Source of the DNA: Deltaproteobacteria bacterium Ga0077539
Lineage (GTDB): Bacteria; Myxococcota_A; Polyangia; Polyangiales; Ga0077539
Direction of reading: 5' to 3'
DNA: 64,000 nt
NCBI GenBank assembly: GCA_001465015.1
Contig: LNEO01000279.1
Span: 1 to 64,000, forward strand
A program made the translations under genes and the position numbers. The notes under the pieces were generated by a model. The model did not search any database. It was not told the DNA's origin and saw nothing but the letters and a program-made list of their open reading frames with translations. This document shows positions 48,957-57,810 of the stretch, piece after piece (the stretch's first letter is position 1; each line of letters opens with the position of its first letter).

Positions 48957-49775
48957 CTACGGCCTCGCCACCCGAAGAAACCGTTCGAGCGCGAGCGCGC
49001 TCGGCTCGGGCTGCTCGGTGGTAAAATCGTGGCCCGCGCCCGGGAGCATCTCGAGCGTCGACCCAGGGATCGCCGACGCCAGTCGTCTCGAGTTCTCCGC
49101 GGGAATCAATCGATCCGCGTCCCCGGTGAGCACCAGCGTGGGCGCGCGAATCGCAGCGACCTCGCGAGAGACGTCGTGCTCGGCGGCGGCGAGCAGCTGC
49201 AGCGCGCTGCCGCGCAGGGGGACGGGCTCGCTCGTCGCGATCGCGCGCCACGCGGGGATGATGTCGTCGCGCTCGCGCAAAAAAGAGGGAGATACAACGA
49301 TGGGCGCCGTGTACTCGAGCGCGTCGGGGAAGCTCAGCCGCCCCGCGCGAAGCAGCGTCGCCACGGACGAGAGGGGGATGCGCTGCGCCGCCCGTCCGCC
49401 CATCGTCGTGCAGCCGAGCACGAGACGATCCGTGCGCGAGGGGTGACGAAGCGCGAAGCGCATAGCGATCATTCCGCCGAGGGACATCCCGAAGATGTGC
49501 GCGCGATCGACGCCAGCGTGGTCCATCACCGCCGCGACGTCGTCGGCCATCTGTCGCGTGGTGAAAGGCAGCGCGGGCTTGTCCGAGCGCCCGACGCCGC
49601 GGTTGTCGAGCACGAGCACCGTGAACGTGCGTCGCATGCGCGGGACGAAATCCAGCCAGAATCGCGCCGATCGCGCGAGCCCTCGGATCATCACGAGCAC
49701 CGGCGCCGCAGGAGCTGCGCTCGATCGGTGCAGTTCGTAATAGAGAGAGACGTCTCGGTTGCTGGCGTGGGGCAT
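48957..49775 (-). CDS. Alpha/beta-hydrolase fold protein
   Basis: 272 aa. The nucleophile elbow is 'GMSLGG', the acid is in 'TGDADRLIP' and the His in 'GAGHDFTT', so the Ser-Asp-His triad is complete. 'RGLARSARFW' and 'DNRGVGRSDKP' are typical of the 3-oxoadipate-lactonase/esterase branch. Its stop is 13 bp before the start of the reductase-like megaenzyme, so they form an operon. It might release or proofread the acyl substrate of that enzyme (inference). Confidence 0.9.
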   Translation of the reverse strand: MPHASNRDVSLYYELHRSSAAPAAPVLVMIRGLARSARFWLDFVPRMRRTFTVLVLDNRGVGRSDKPALPFTTRQMADDVAAVMDHAGVDRAHIFGMSLGGMIAMRFALRHPSRTDRLVLGCTTMGGRAAQRIPLSSVATLLRAGRLSFPDALEYTAPIVVSPSFLRERDDIIPAWRAIATSEPVPLRGSALQLLAAAEHDVSREVAAIRAPTLVLTGDADRLIPAENSRRLASAIPGSTLEMLPGAGHDFTTEQPEPSALALERFLRVARP

Positions 49776-49939
49776 CGGGCGGCGCCGAGCCTATCGCAGC
49801 TCTGCTCGCCACTGGCCAACGCGACGATCGGCGGACCGGCGTCAACAGGGCTCGCCTTTTCGGAGGCAAGCGCGCGCATATAGTTCGATTAAACCGAAGA
49901 TAGAGAAACAGCTATTCAGCTCGAACCATCCTACGGCCC

Positions 49940-51424
49940 GTGAGCAACCAGAGCACGAAGAGCGAATCAACACGCATCACGGTGGCAGAAGGAGACGGCA
50001 TCGGACCGGAGATCACGAAGGCGGTGCTGCGCATCCTCGACGCGGCGGGGTGCGGCCTCGAGTACGACAGGATCTCTGTCGGCGAGAAGGAGTACCTCCG
50101 CGGAGAGAACAGCGGCGTAAGCAAGGACGCCTGGAGCGTCTTGCGGCGCAACCCGTTGTTCTTGAAGGGGCCGATCACCACGCCGCAGGGGGCTGGGTAC
50201 AAGAGCGTGAACGTCACGCTTCGAAAGACCCTGGGGCTCTTCGCCAACGTGAGGCCGTGCCGCAGCCTGCACCCCTACGTGCGCACGCAGCACCCGGGGA
50301 TGGACGTGGTCGTGGTGCGCGAGAACGAAGAGGACCTCTACGCGGGGATCGAGCACCGGCAGACGACGGACGTCTATCAGTGCCTGAAGATCGTGAGCAT
50401 TCCGGGGACCGAGAAGATCATTCGGTACGCGTTCGACTACGCGTTGGCCAACGGGCGCAAGAAGGTCACGTGCCTCGTGAAGGACAACATCATGAAGGTG
50501 ACCGACGGGCTGTTCTCGGACACGTTTCGGCGTATCGGAAAGGAGTATCCGGGCCTCGTCCAAGAGGTTCAGATCATCGACATCGGCACGGCGCGCGTGG
50601 CGACGCAGCCCGGTCGATACGACGTCGTCGTGACGCTCAACCTGTACGGCGACATCATCAGCGACGTGACCGCCGAGCTCTCGGGCAGCGTGGGAATGGC
50701 GGGAAGCGCCAACGTCGGCGACCAGGTCGCCATGTTCGAAGCGATCCACGGAAGCGCGCCGGACATCGCGGGGCTCGACGTTGCCAACCCGAGCGGGCTG
50801 CTCAACGCCGCGTGCATGATGCTCGTGCACGCAGGAAAGGGAGCGGAGGCCGAGCGCATTCAAAACGCCTGGCTCGTCGCGCTCGAAGACGGCCTGCACA
50901 CCGCGGACATCTATCGCGAAGGAGCGTCGAAAGTGCGCGTCGGCACCGCGGCCTTCGCCGACGCAGTCATCGAGCGACTGGGGCGGACGCCGCGCGAGCT
51001 GGTCGCCGCCAAGGCGAGCGGAGATCCCATGCCGCGCTATCGCTACGAGCGCCCGCGGCCGAGGCGCGAGCTGTGCGGCGTCGACGTGTTCGTGTGCGAC
51101 GAAGTGAGCTCGCCCGACGAGCTCGCGGCGAAGATCCGCGCGGCGGCCGATGGGATCGCGCAGCTCAAGCTCATCACCAACCGCGGGGTGAAGGTGTGGC
51201 CCGAGGGCTTCGCAGAGACCTTCTGCACCGACCACTGGCGGTGTCGGTTCGTCGGGCCCGCGGTGAAGATCCACGAGTCCAAAGCCACGTACGAAGTGAT
51301 CTCACCGCAGAAGGTGATCGAGCTCCTCGCGGCCCTCGAAGAGAACGGGATCGAGGTGGTCAAGACCGAGAACCTGTACTTGTTCGACGGCGTCCGAGGC
51401 TTCTCGCTCGGTCAAGGCGAGTAG
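49940..51424 (+). CDS. icd: Isocitrate dehydrogenase, long (Rickettsia/Thermus-type) form
   Basis: Oxidative decarboxylation of isocitrate to 2-oxoglutarate in the TCA cycle. 494 aa from GTG 49940. The substrate-site phrase 'SVNVTLRKTLGLFANVRPC', 'DVVVVRENEEDLYAGIEH' and 'LYGDIISDVTAELSGSVGMA' are diagnostic of the beta-decarboxylating dehydrogenase family. A ~150-residue C-terminal domain after 'PMPRYRYERP' marks the long type. The coenzyme motif reads 'HGSAPDIAGLDVANP': Asp-Ile where NADP-specific enzymes such as E. coli IDH have Lys-Tyr, which suggests NAD preference. Upstream 49870-49930 is AT-richer and probably holds the promoter. Confidence 0.92.
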   Translation: MSNQSTKSESTRITVAEGDGIGPEITKAVLRILDAAGCGLEYDRISVGEKEYLRGENSGVSKDAWSVLRRNPLFLKGPITTPQGAGYKSVNVTLRKTLGLFANVRPCRSLHPYVRTQHPGMDVVVVRENEEDLYAGIEHRQTTDVYQCLKIVSIPGTEKIIRYAFDYALANGRKKVTCLVKDNIMKVTDGLFSDTFRRIGKEYPGLVQEVQIIDIGTARVATQPGRYDVVVTLNLYGDIISDVTAELSGSVGMAGSANVGDQVAMFEAIHGSAPDIAGLDVANPSGLLNAACMMLVHAGKGAEAERIQNAWLVALEDGLHTADIYREGASKVRVGTAAFADAVIERLGRTPRELVAAKASGDPMPRYRYERPRPRRELCGVDVFVCDEVSSPDELAAKIRAAADGIAQLKLITNRGVKVWPEGFAETFCTDHWRCRFVGPAVKIHESKATYEVISPQKVIELLAALEENGIEVVKTENLYLFDGVRGFSLGQGE

Positions 51425-51452
51425 CGCGCGTCGGGGGCGCGGCTTCTCGCAG

Positions 51453-52052
51453 CTACGCCGCGAGCTTCTCGCTGGACGGAGCGCCCTTGGCGAGCTGCTC
51501 GTCGAGCGCCGCGAGGCCCTTGTCGAAGTCCTTGCCGATCATCTTCTCCATGTTCATGACGGCGTCGAAGAGCTTCGAAGAGAAGCCGTTTTCGCCCTCC
51601 ATGATCCACGAGACGAGCGCGCGATCGCCCCGGGGTTCAACGGTGAGCGTCGTGGTGGCGCGCGACTCGATCGGCTCGATGAACTGCAGGTCGATGACGA
51701 CCCTCTTGCCCGGCTCCGTCGCGACGATCTGCATCTGGCCCTCGCCGACCTTCTTGTTGCCCTTCCAGCGGTACGTGGTCCCCTCGCCCGACGCTGGACC
51801 CGAGTATTTGCGCTCGATGTTGGGGTCGAGCCCCTCCCAGGGCGACCAGCGCTCCCAATGATGAAAGTCCTCGATCTGCGCGTACGCCGCTGCGGCGTCG
51901 CCCCGCACTTCGCGCGATCGCACGTAGCGATACTTCGAGGGACGAGAGGCTACGTACGCGAGGAACCCGAGCACGAGCACCGAGAGACCGCCGAGGATGT
52001 ACATGCGTCGAGTGTTCGCAGCGGTCCGGGCGGGCAGAGAAGTTATCTGCAC
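51453..52052 (-). CDS. SRPBCC-family membrane-anchored protein
   Basis: 199 aa (181 if translation starts at ATG 52004, which leaves the membrane anchor at the N-terminus). One membrane helix ('MYILGGLSVLVLGFLAYVAS') is followed by a START/Bet v 1-like SRPBCC domain: 'FHHWERWSPWEGLDPNIERKYSG', 'GTTYRWKGNKKVGEGQMQIV' and 'LVSWIMEGENGF'. Such domains bind hydrophobic ligands; the ligand is unknown. Begins six bases after the ATPase gene stop, so probably co-transcribed. Confidence 0.85.
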   Translation of the reverse strand: MQITSLPARTAANTRRMYILGGLSVLVLGFLAYVASRPSKYRYVRSREVRGDAAAAYAQIEDFHHWERWSPWEGLDPNIERKYSGPASGEGTTYRWKGNKKVGEGQMQIVATEPGKRVVIDLQFIEPIESRATTTLTVEPRGDRALVSWIMEGENGFSSKLFDAVMNMEKMIGKDFDKGLAALDEQLAKGAPSSEKLAA

Positions 52053-52058
52053 ACAATT

Positions 52059-53144
52059 TCAGCAGACCGGGCCGAGCTCTGTTCCTTCGGCGCCCCGGTG
52101 CGCCCGAACGACGAGGGCCGCGCACGAGCGGGCGAGCGCGTCGGCGAGCGGGCGCGAGTGCGTGGTGACCCAGAGCTGCGTCGTGCGCGCGGCGAACGCG
52201 ATGGCCTTCGCGAGCGGCTCCATCGCGTTGGGGTGCAGGCTCGACTCGGGCTCGTTGAGCGCCATGAGCGACGGAGGTCTCGGCGAGTAGAGGGCGGCGA
52301 AGAGGCAGAGAAGACGCAGCGTTCCGTCGCTGAGCTCGCGAGCCGCGAGGGGGCGCATCATCCCTGCGACGTGCGTGTAGAGCTCGAGCGTCCCGCGCTC
52401 GTGGCTGACCTCGACGCGCGCCCCAGCGAGCGCAGCGCTGACGGCGTCGTCGAGCGCGCGGCCGTCGCCGTTTTCGCGAATGGTCTGCCAGGCCGCCGCG
52501 AGGTTGGCGCCGTCTGCGTCGAGCACGAACGATCGAATGGCAGTGCACGCCCCGCGCGCCGGAGCGCCCGCATCGACCCGAAGCTGGTGATAGAAGCGCC
52601 AGCGCAGGACCGTCTGGCGCAGCGCAGAGAGCACCGGGTAGCGGTGCGGGTCGGCGAGCTGCGAGAGGATCGACTCGTTCTGATCGAGGGACGAGGGGTA
52701 CTCGACGCGCGAGCCTGTCACGTCGCGCGCGGTCGCCGCGAGGTTGACCCGATCGAGCACAACGTGGGCGCGGCCCTCGTCTCGCACCCATGCGCGCTCG
52801 GATTTGACCAGCGGATCGAGAGAGAACATCGAGCCGACCTCGCCGCCGCCCGTCGGCAGCCCGAGCGCGAGCTCGTACGCCCACGACTCGTCGTCGACCC
52901 GCACGCGAACGCGCCTGGGAGACTTCGTTTGAATACCAGCCCACAAAACAGAGGGCATCCCACCCTCGACGGCGAGGGTGCGCGCGAGCGTCCCGTCGAC
53001 CGCCGAGCGGACGAGGCGAAGGGACTGGTAGAGGTTGCTCTTTCCTGCGCCGTTTTCGCCGACGACGACGGTGACGTTGGAGAGGGCCAGCTCGACCGCG
53101 CGCAGCGAGCGGTACCCTTCGACCTCGAGGCGCACGAGCGACAC
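52059..53144 (-). CDS. AAA family ATPase (RecF/OLD-type ABC ATPase)
   Basis: 361 aa soluble ATPase. Walker A 'VVGENGAGKSNL', ABC signature 'LSDGTLRLL', Walker B 'LMALNEPESSLHP' and H-loop 'TTHSRPLADA' place it with AAA_21/RecF-like proteins. The usual Walker B Asp-Glu is Asn-Glu here (N-E-P-E), which is common in this group. These proteins act in DNA repair or in anti-phage defence modules, but no nuclease partner is adjacent, so the role is undefined. Coupled to the downstream SRPBCC gene. Confidence 0.88.
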   Translation of the reverse strand: MSLVRLEVEGYRSLRAVELALSNVTVVVGENGAGKSNLYQSLRLVRSAVDGTLARTLAVEGGMPSVLWAGIQTKSPRRVRVRVDDESWAYELALGLPTGGGEVGSMFSLDPLVKSERAWVRDEGRAHVVLDRVNLAATARDVTGSRVEYPSSLDQNESILSQLADPHRYPVLSALRQTVLRWRFYHQLRVDAGAPARGACTAIRSFVLDADGANLAAAWQTIRENGDGRALDDAVSAALAGARVEVSHERGTLELYTHVAGMMRPLAARELSDGTLRLLCLFAALYSPRPPSLMALNEPESSLHPNAMEPLAKAIAFAARTTQLWVTTHSRPLADALARSCAALVVRAHRGAEGTELGPVC

Positions 53145-53185
53145 GGCGAGCGAGGGTACCGTGCTAGCGTTCGATTCGCAGCTCG

Positions 53186-55345
53186 ATGGGACAACGCGGT
53201 GATGGATATCGGTCGCGGTTGGCGGCGATTTCGCTCGCGATCGTCGCGGGTGCTACGGGCTCGTGCGGAGGACGACCGACGACGCAATCCGAGCCCCCCG
53301 CGGTGCGCGCACGCTTGCTCGCCGCCTACGGGTCATCAGCATGCGTCGTCGACGAGCGCGATCGGCTCTGGTGTTGGGGCGTCGCCCCGATCAACGGGGG
53401 GCAGCTCGAGACCTCGCCCACGCTGGTGACCACCGCGCCAGGCGCGGTCGAGCTCGCGCTCTTCGGCGCGGCGTACTGCGTTCGCACCGACGCGGGCGCG
53501 GTGCTCTGCGGCGGAGCGAACGACGTCGGACAGCTCGGCGACGAGAGCCCGGCGCGCGCTGAGCTTCGCGCGGTGCCTGGACTTCCAGCGGCCGAATCTC
53601 TGGTGTCGAGCTCGCGAGGATTCTGCGCGCTCTCCAGAGAAGATGAATTGTGGTGCTGGGGATTCACGAATCAGCGCGACCCAACGAGCGCGACGATGGG
53701 GCTTCGTACAGCCCGCTACGGCGCGACGCGCATCGGGGCCGAGCGCTTCGAGAGGGTCGTCGGATCGGGCGCGGTGTGCGTGTCCAGCGCCGGTCCCGCG
53801 CCGCGCAGGACGCTCTGCGAAAACAGTCGCGACGTCGACTCGAGCGTGCTCTCGCTGGTCGAGATGCGCGCGCTCCCTCCCTGGCCGCTGAGCTACGTGC
53901 GAAACCAAACCGTGTGCGTCTCGTCCTTTGGCCAGGCCGCGTGCAACATGGTCGGCGCGACCTCGGGGGCGTTCGCGCGTACGCTGGGCGTTTCTGACAG
54001 CGCGCGCCTCGTGCACTTCGATCTCGCGTCCCGCCCCGATCGCCCCGAGTACTGCACGATCGATCGGGGAGAGCTGCGATGCTCCGCGACGAGCGCCACG
54101 GGCAGGATTCCGCTGCTGCTTGGTTCTTCGGACGATCGCGGACTGCGTCGCGTCGATGTCGCCGCCGTTTCGGAGGTGGCCATCAGCCACGACTTTGGCT
54201 GCGCGATCGAGAGCAACGGCGCGGTTGTGTGCTGGGGCAGCGACCAACTCGGGCAGCTCGGGCAGCGACGGCAGCGCGTGTCGCAACGACCTCTGCGCGT
54301 CTCGGGCCTCTCGGGCGTGCGAGATCTCTCGATCATCGGCGGCCGAACCGAGCGTACGCTGTCCGTTCTCTTCACCAACGAGCGCGGGCTCTTCGCTCGG
54401 CAAAACAACGCCGAAGACGAGCTCGAACCGGAGACGGGTCCGCGCAGCGCACCGTTCAGCAACTCTTTCGTCGACGAGATCGCGCCCGCGCCCGCGCCGT
54501 CGACACCGATCACCTCCGGCTCGACGGTGTGCGCGCTCTTCGACGGAGGGCGGCTGCGTTGCTCGCCGAGCGTGGGACAATGGACGGAGCCGTTTGGCGC
54601 AAGCAGCGAAGGGACCCGCTCGTTCGCGCTCGGGTGGCAAGCGTTTTGCCGACTCACGATCACCGGGCGCGTCGAGTGCATCAGCCACCCGACGTCCAGC
54701 GATCGCCCTCGGACCGTCCCAGAGCTCGCCAACGCGCGCGCGATCGCGTCCGGCCACGAGCGCGTCTGCGCGATCACCGACGAGCGAACGGTGCGCTGTG
54801 TGGTGCGCCGGCTCGTCGATTCGCGAGGCACGATCGACATGCGCGTCGAGACGCTCGAGGGCGTCGATGACGCAGAGGCGCTGTTCGTCTCGGGACGCGC
54901 AACGTGCGTGACGCGATCGGACGGATCGCTCTGGTGCACCGGGGATGGGTGGCTCGCAGGCCGACCCGTGGACCAAGCGCTCTCGACGCTGACGCGCATC
55001 GACGGCGTTCGGGACGTGCGATCGATGGGGCTGAGCGCGCCATCGTTCGGCCGTCCGTCGCTCGGACGCGCGTGCGCGCTCGACGCCCGAGGCGCGGTCT
55101 ACTGCTGGGGCGACAACACCTTTCGCGAATGCGCGGTCGCGGGAGCGCCCGTCGTCGAGCGACCAACGCGCGTCGAAGGGCTCGCGCCAGCGACGTCGGT
55201 CGTGCACGGTTTCTCGCAAACATGCGCGGTGCTTCGCTCGAGCGAAGTCTGGTGCTGGGGTCTGACGACCGCGTCCACCTCGGGCGGGATCGGGTCGATC
55301 TACGTCATTCCGAGACCCATGCGCGTGACGCTGCCTCCGGGATGA
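53186..55345 (+). CDS. RCC1-repeat lipoprotein
   Basis: 719 aa. The N-terminus 'RLAAISLAIVAGATGSCGG' is a signal peptide with lipobox G-S-C. The mature part contains RCC1-type blades, recognisable as repeated W/V-C-W-G phrases ('LWCWGVAPINGG', 'LWCWGFTNQ', 'VVCWGSDQLGQLGQR', 'VYCWGDNTFRE', 'VWCWGLTTAS'), each with paired Cys that probably form disulfides. Two consecutive propellers are likely. RCC1 lipoproteins are abundant in Myxococcota; function unknown, presumably protein or glycan binding at the surface. Divergent from the ATPase gene across 41 bp. Confidence 0.85.
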   Translation: MGQRGDGYRSRLAAISLAIVAGATGSCGGRPTTQSEPPAVRARLLAAYGSSACVVDERDRLWCWGVAPINGGQLETSPTLVTTAPGAVELALFGAAYCVRTDAGAVLCGGANDVGQLGDESPARAELRAVPGLPAAESLVSSSRGFCALSREDELWCWGFTNQRDPTSATMGLRTARYGATRIGAERFERVVGSGAVCVSSAGPAPRRTLCENSRDVDSSVLSLVEMRALPPWPLSYVRNQTVCVSSFGQAACNMVGATSGAFARTLGVSDSARLVHFDLASRPDRPEYCTIDRGELRCSATSATGRIPLLLGSSDDRGLRRVDVAAVSEVAISHDFGCAIESNGAVVCWGSDQLGQLGQRRQRVSQRPLRVSGLSGVRDLSIIGGRTERTLSVLFTNERGLFARQNNAEDELEPETGPRSAPFSNSFVDEIAPAPAPSTPITSGSTVCALFDGGRLRCSPSVGQWTEPFGASSEGTRSFALGWQAFCRLTITGRVECISHPTSSDRPRTVPELANARAIASGHERVCAITDERTVRCVVRRLVDSRGTIDMRVETLEGVDDAEALFVSGRATCVTRSDGSLWCTGDGWLAGRPVDQALSTLTRIDGVRDVRSMGLSAPSFGRPSLGRACALDARGAVYCWGDNTFRECAVAGAPVVERPTRVEGLAPATSVVHGFSQTCAVLRSSEVWCWGLTTASTSGGIGSIYVIPRPMRVTLPPG

Positions 55346-55450
55346 CTGCGCATCCTTGCCCTCCGGCGCCGCCGCGCTTTCGGTCGCAGACGATCTCGTT
55401 TGGCCAGCCAAATCATGACGTGATTCGAATAATCACACACATAATAGTGG

Positions 55451-55648
55451 GCGTTGGGTCGTCCGCTGCGACTCGCTCGGCAGCGAGCGGAGTGCCGACG
55501 TTGTGAGCGTCTTGTAGGGCCTGCAACGGCCCGTGAAGCAAGCGATCACGACGTCGGCACGCAGCCTCGCGGTGTTTTCTGTGCTGGTATCGGTCTGCCG
55601 CGGCGTAGCGCCGCGGGCGGAAAGCTCGCTCGACGGACGACCCAACGC
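55451..55648. repeat. Structured intergenic inverted-repeat element
   Basis: Between the RCC1 and beta-propeller genes lies a nested set of inverted repeats. GCGTTGGGTCGTCCG (55451-55465) pairs with 55634-55648. GTGCCGACGTTGTGA (55492-55506) pairs, with one mismatch, with 55546-55560. CCGCGGCG-TAG-CGCCGCGG forms a perfect stem around 55598-55616. GGGCC/GGCCC forms a small stem near 55518-55532. The unequal arm spacing leaves a side branch. It resembles a MITE/REP-like element or a folded RNA. The preceding 55346-55450 contains an AT-rich promoter-like stretch. Confidence 0.7.
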
Positions 55649-55676
55649 CGACCGTCGCGCTAGTGTATCTTCGTTC

Positions 55677-57779
55677 GTGAAGGCGCGCTTTGCACCACGG
55701 GTCGGGTTGTGGGCGTTGGCCGCTGCGGCGAGCCACTGCGCATCCAACGTCGCGCAACAGAGGGAGTCGCCGACACCCTCGAGCCTCGCGACGCCACGTC
55801 GCGAAGACGCCGCGGTCGACGTGATCGCCGACGCGCAGACGGACGCAGCCGCCCTGCGCTCAGAAACCGCCGAGAGTCCCGAATCCGCTCGCCCCAACCC
55901 CGCCGTCGAGCTGTCTGTGTTCGCGCGCGCGACGACCGACCGCTGGCCATCGGGGCCGGCGCCTCGCGTGGTCGGCTCGAGAGCCGCGTTGGCTTCCATG
56001 GTTCGATCTGTCGTCAGGCGACGGTATCAAGAGATGATCGCCCAGCTCCCCGAGTCGCGCGCGCGCATGGTGCGACAACAGCGATCGTTGTCCGTCGAGC
56101 AGCTGATGCGCCCGGCGACCGCGGGGCACGCAGTCGCCAACGCAGCGACGGCGCGAGCAGGTCGAAACCCAGGCGCGATCACGCATACGCAGGTCGCTCG
56201 CGTCGACGAGGGAGACATCGTCAAAGCCGTCGGCAACGAGCTCATCGTGCTTCGCAGAGGTCACCTCTTTCGCGTCGCGCTCGGCTCGAACGGCCCCTGG
56301 CTCGTGTCCCATGTTCCAGCGAGCGCGCCCGGCGCGCTGCCCGCACAGTTCTACGACGAGCTGCTCGTGGACGGCGATCTCGCGCTCGTGCTCGGATACA
56401 GCGCCAGCCAATCGGCGACGGAGATCAACCGCTTTCGGCTCGAACCAACGGGACGACTTCGCTACGTCGATTCGATCTACGTGCGTTCGGGCGACTACTA
56501 CTCGTCGCAGAACTACGCGACCCGCCTCGCGTACGGGAGGCTGCTTCTGTACATGCCCGTCGAGCTCAGCAGCCAGGCGATCGGCGACGAGCGCCTGCGG
56601 TCGCTCCCAGAGATGCGCTTCGGGCTGCGAGGGGCCTTTCGCGAGCAGGTGGACTATCTGCGGTTGTTTCTGCTGCAAACGCCGACCCGCCGACCGACGA
56701 TGCACGCGGTGCTCGAATGCGAGCTGCGCCGGCAACCGATGCGGTGCTCGACGCGCGGCGTGATCGGCGGACAGTACCGCTCGATGTTCGTGTCGCAGAC
56801 GGCCGTGTATCTCTGGGTCGATCGCGGCGAGTACGACTGGGAACCGGACGGATGGATCTTTCGCCTTCCGTTGAATCGGTCGACTCCTGTCGGAGCGGTG
56901 CGGGTACAGGGCGGACCGGTCGATCAGTTTGCGTTCGACGAGCGCGACGGCGCGCTGCGCGTCGTGTTGCGCCAGCGAGGCCGCGGGGACGCGATGTGGG
57001 CGTCGCGATTCTCGGCGGGACATGTGGCGGTCGTCCGCGTTCCGCTCTCGGCGATGATCGGGAGAACGAGCACGGCCGGGCCCGAGTCCTACGCGGTGCT
57101 CGGAGAGCTGCCGCGGTACGGTGCGCTCGTCGAACGATGGATCGGCGACTGGGCGCTCTTCGGCACCGGAGCGGTCGGCCCCAACCGCTGGTCGCTCGCG
57201 CCGGGCGCGAGCAGCAACGTCGGGACGCTCTTCGCGTTCGACACCAGAAATCAAAGGTACTTCGCCGTGCCGCTCGCGAGCGCGGTCGAACGCATCGAAC
57301 CTGTGGGGGACGACGCGCTCGTCATCGGAAGCGCCGGTACGAGCCTCGGATTCTCGAAGCTTGCGCTCGGCAGCGGACTGCCGGTCACGACCGCGCAGCT
57401 TCGACTCCCGCGGCGCGCGCAGGGCGAGTCGCGGTCGCACGCGTTCTTCTTTCACCAGACCACAGACAACGAGGGGATCATCGGCGTCACGACGGCGCCA
57501 GAAGAGCGAACCGGGTGGCAGTCGCTCGAGTTCAGCTCCGACGTGAGCTTCGTTCGCGTCGGGGCACGATCGTTCGCGCCGCTCGGCACGCTCACCAGCC
57601 GCGGACCGCAAGAGTGGCGTGCGGCGGTCTCTGCCGCCGATTGGTATGGAAACAGCCGAGCGATCTTCCTCGACGACCGGATCTACGCGTTGATGGGCGA
57701 GGACATCGTCGAGGCCTCGCTCACCCCGAGCGGGATCACGGAGCGGGCTCGCTTGGACTTCACGACCCCTGTTCGCTGA
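55677..57779 (+). CDS. Secreted beta-propeller domain protein (PF09826-like)
   Basis: 700 aa from GTG 55677; the longer frame from 55533 overlaps the repeat element and is disfavoured. Signal peptide 'VGLWALAAAASHCAS', with an atypical lipobox-like S-H-C. After a low-complexity region, 'THTQVARVDEGDIVKAVGNELIVLRRGHLFRV' matches the start of the secreted beta-propeller family in spacing (Q-V-x-x-V-D-E-x-D-I-V-K). Several beta-strand-rich blades follow to the C-terminus. No catalytic motif. Likely surface-exposed; partner unknown. Confidence 0.8.
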   Translation: MKARFAPRVGLWALAAAASHCASNVAQQRESPTPSSLATPRREDAAVDVIADAQTDAAALRSETAESPESARPNPAVELSVFARATTDRWPSGPAPRVVGSRAALASMVRSVVRRRYQEMIAQLPESRARMVRQQRSLSVEQLMRPATAGHAVANAATARAGRNPGAITHTQVARVDEGDIVKAVGNELIVLRRGHLFRVALGSNGPWLVSHVPASAPGALPAQFYDELLVDGDLALVLGYSASQSATEINRFRLEPTGRLRYVDSIYVRSGDYYSSQNYATRLAYGRLLLYMPVELSSQAIGDERLRSLPEMRFGLRGAFREQVDYLRLFLLQTPTRRPTMHAVLECELRRQPMRCSTRGVIGGQYRSMFVSQTAVYLWVDRGEYDWEPDGWIFRLPLNRSTPVGAVRVQGGPVDQFAFDERDGALRVVLRQRGRGDAMWASRFSAGHVAVVRVPLSAMIGRTSTAGPESYAVLGELPRYGALVERWIGDWALFGTGAVGPNRWSLAPGASSNVGTLFAFDTRNQRYFAVPLASAVERIEPVGDDALVIGSAGTSLGFSKLALGSGLPVTTAQLRLPRRAQGESRSHAFFFHQTTDNEGIIGVTTAPEERTGWQSLEFSSDVSFVRVGARSFAPLGTLTSRGPQEWRAAVSAADWYGNSRAIFLDDRIYALMGEDIVEASLTPSGITERARLDFTTPVR

Positions 57780-57810
57780 GCGCGCTCATCGGGGATCCAC
57801 TAGCGATCGG

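Noticed and set aside
52059-53144. Anti-phage defence system around the AAA ATPase
   Set aside because: OLD-like ATPases can belong to defence modules, but no nuclease, toxin or reverse-transcriptase partner is adjacent; the neighbours are SRPBCC and RCC1 genes.
53336-55411. 691-codon minus-strand frame opposite the RCC1 gene
   Set aside because: Arg/Ala-rich antisense shadow; the plus strand has a signal peptide and RCC1 repeats.
55533-55676. N-terminal extension of the beta-propeller protein
   Set aside because: Lies inside the inverted-repeat element; the signal peptide begins after GTG 55677.
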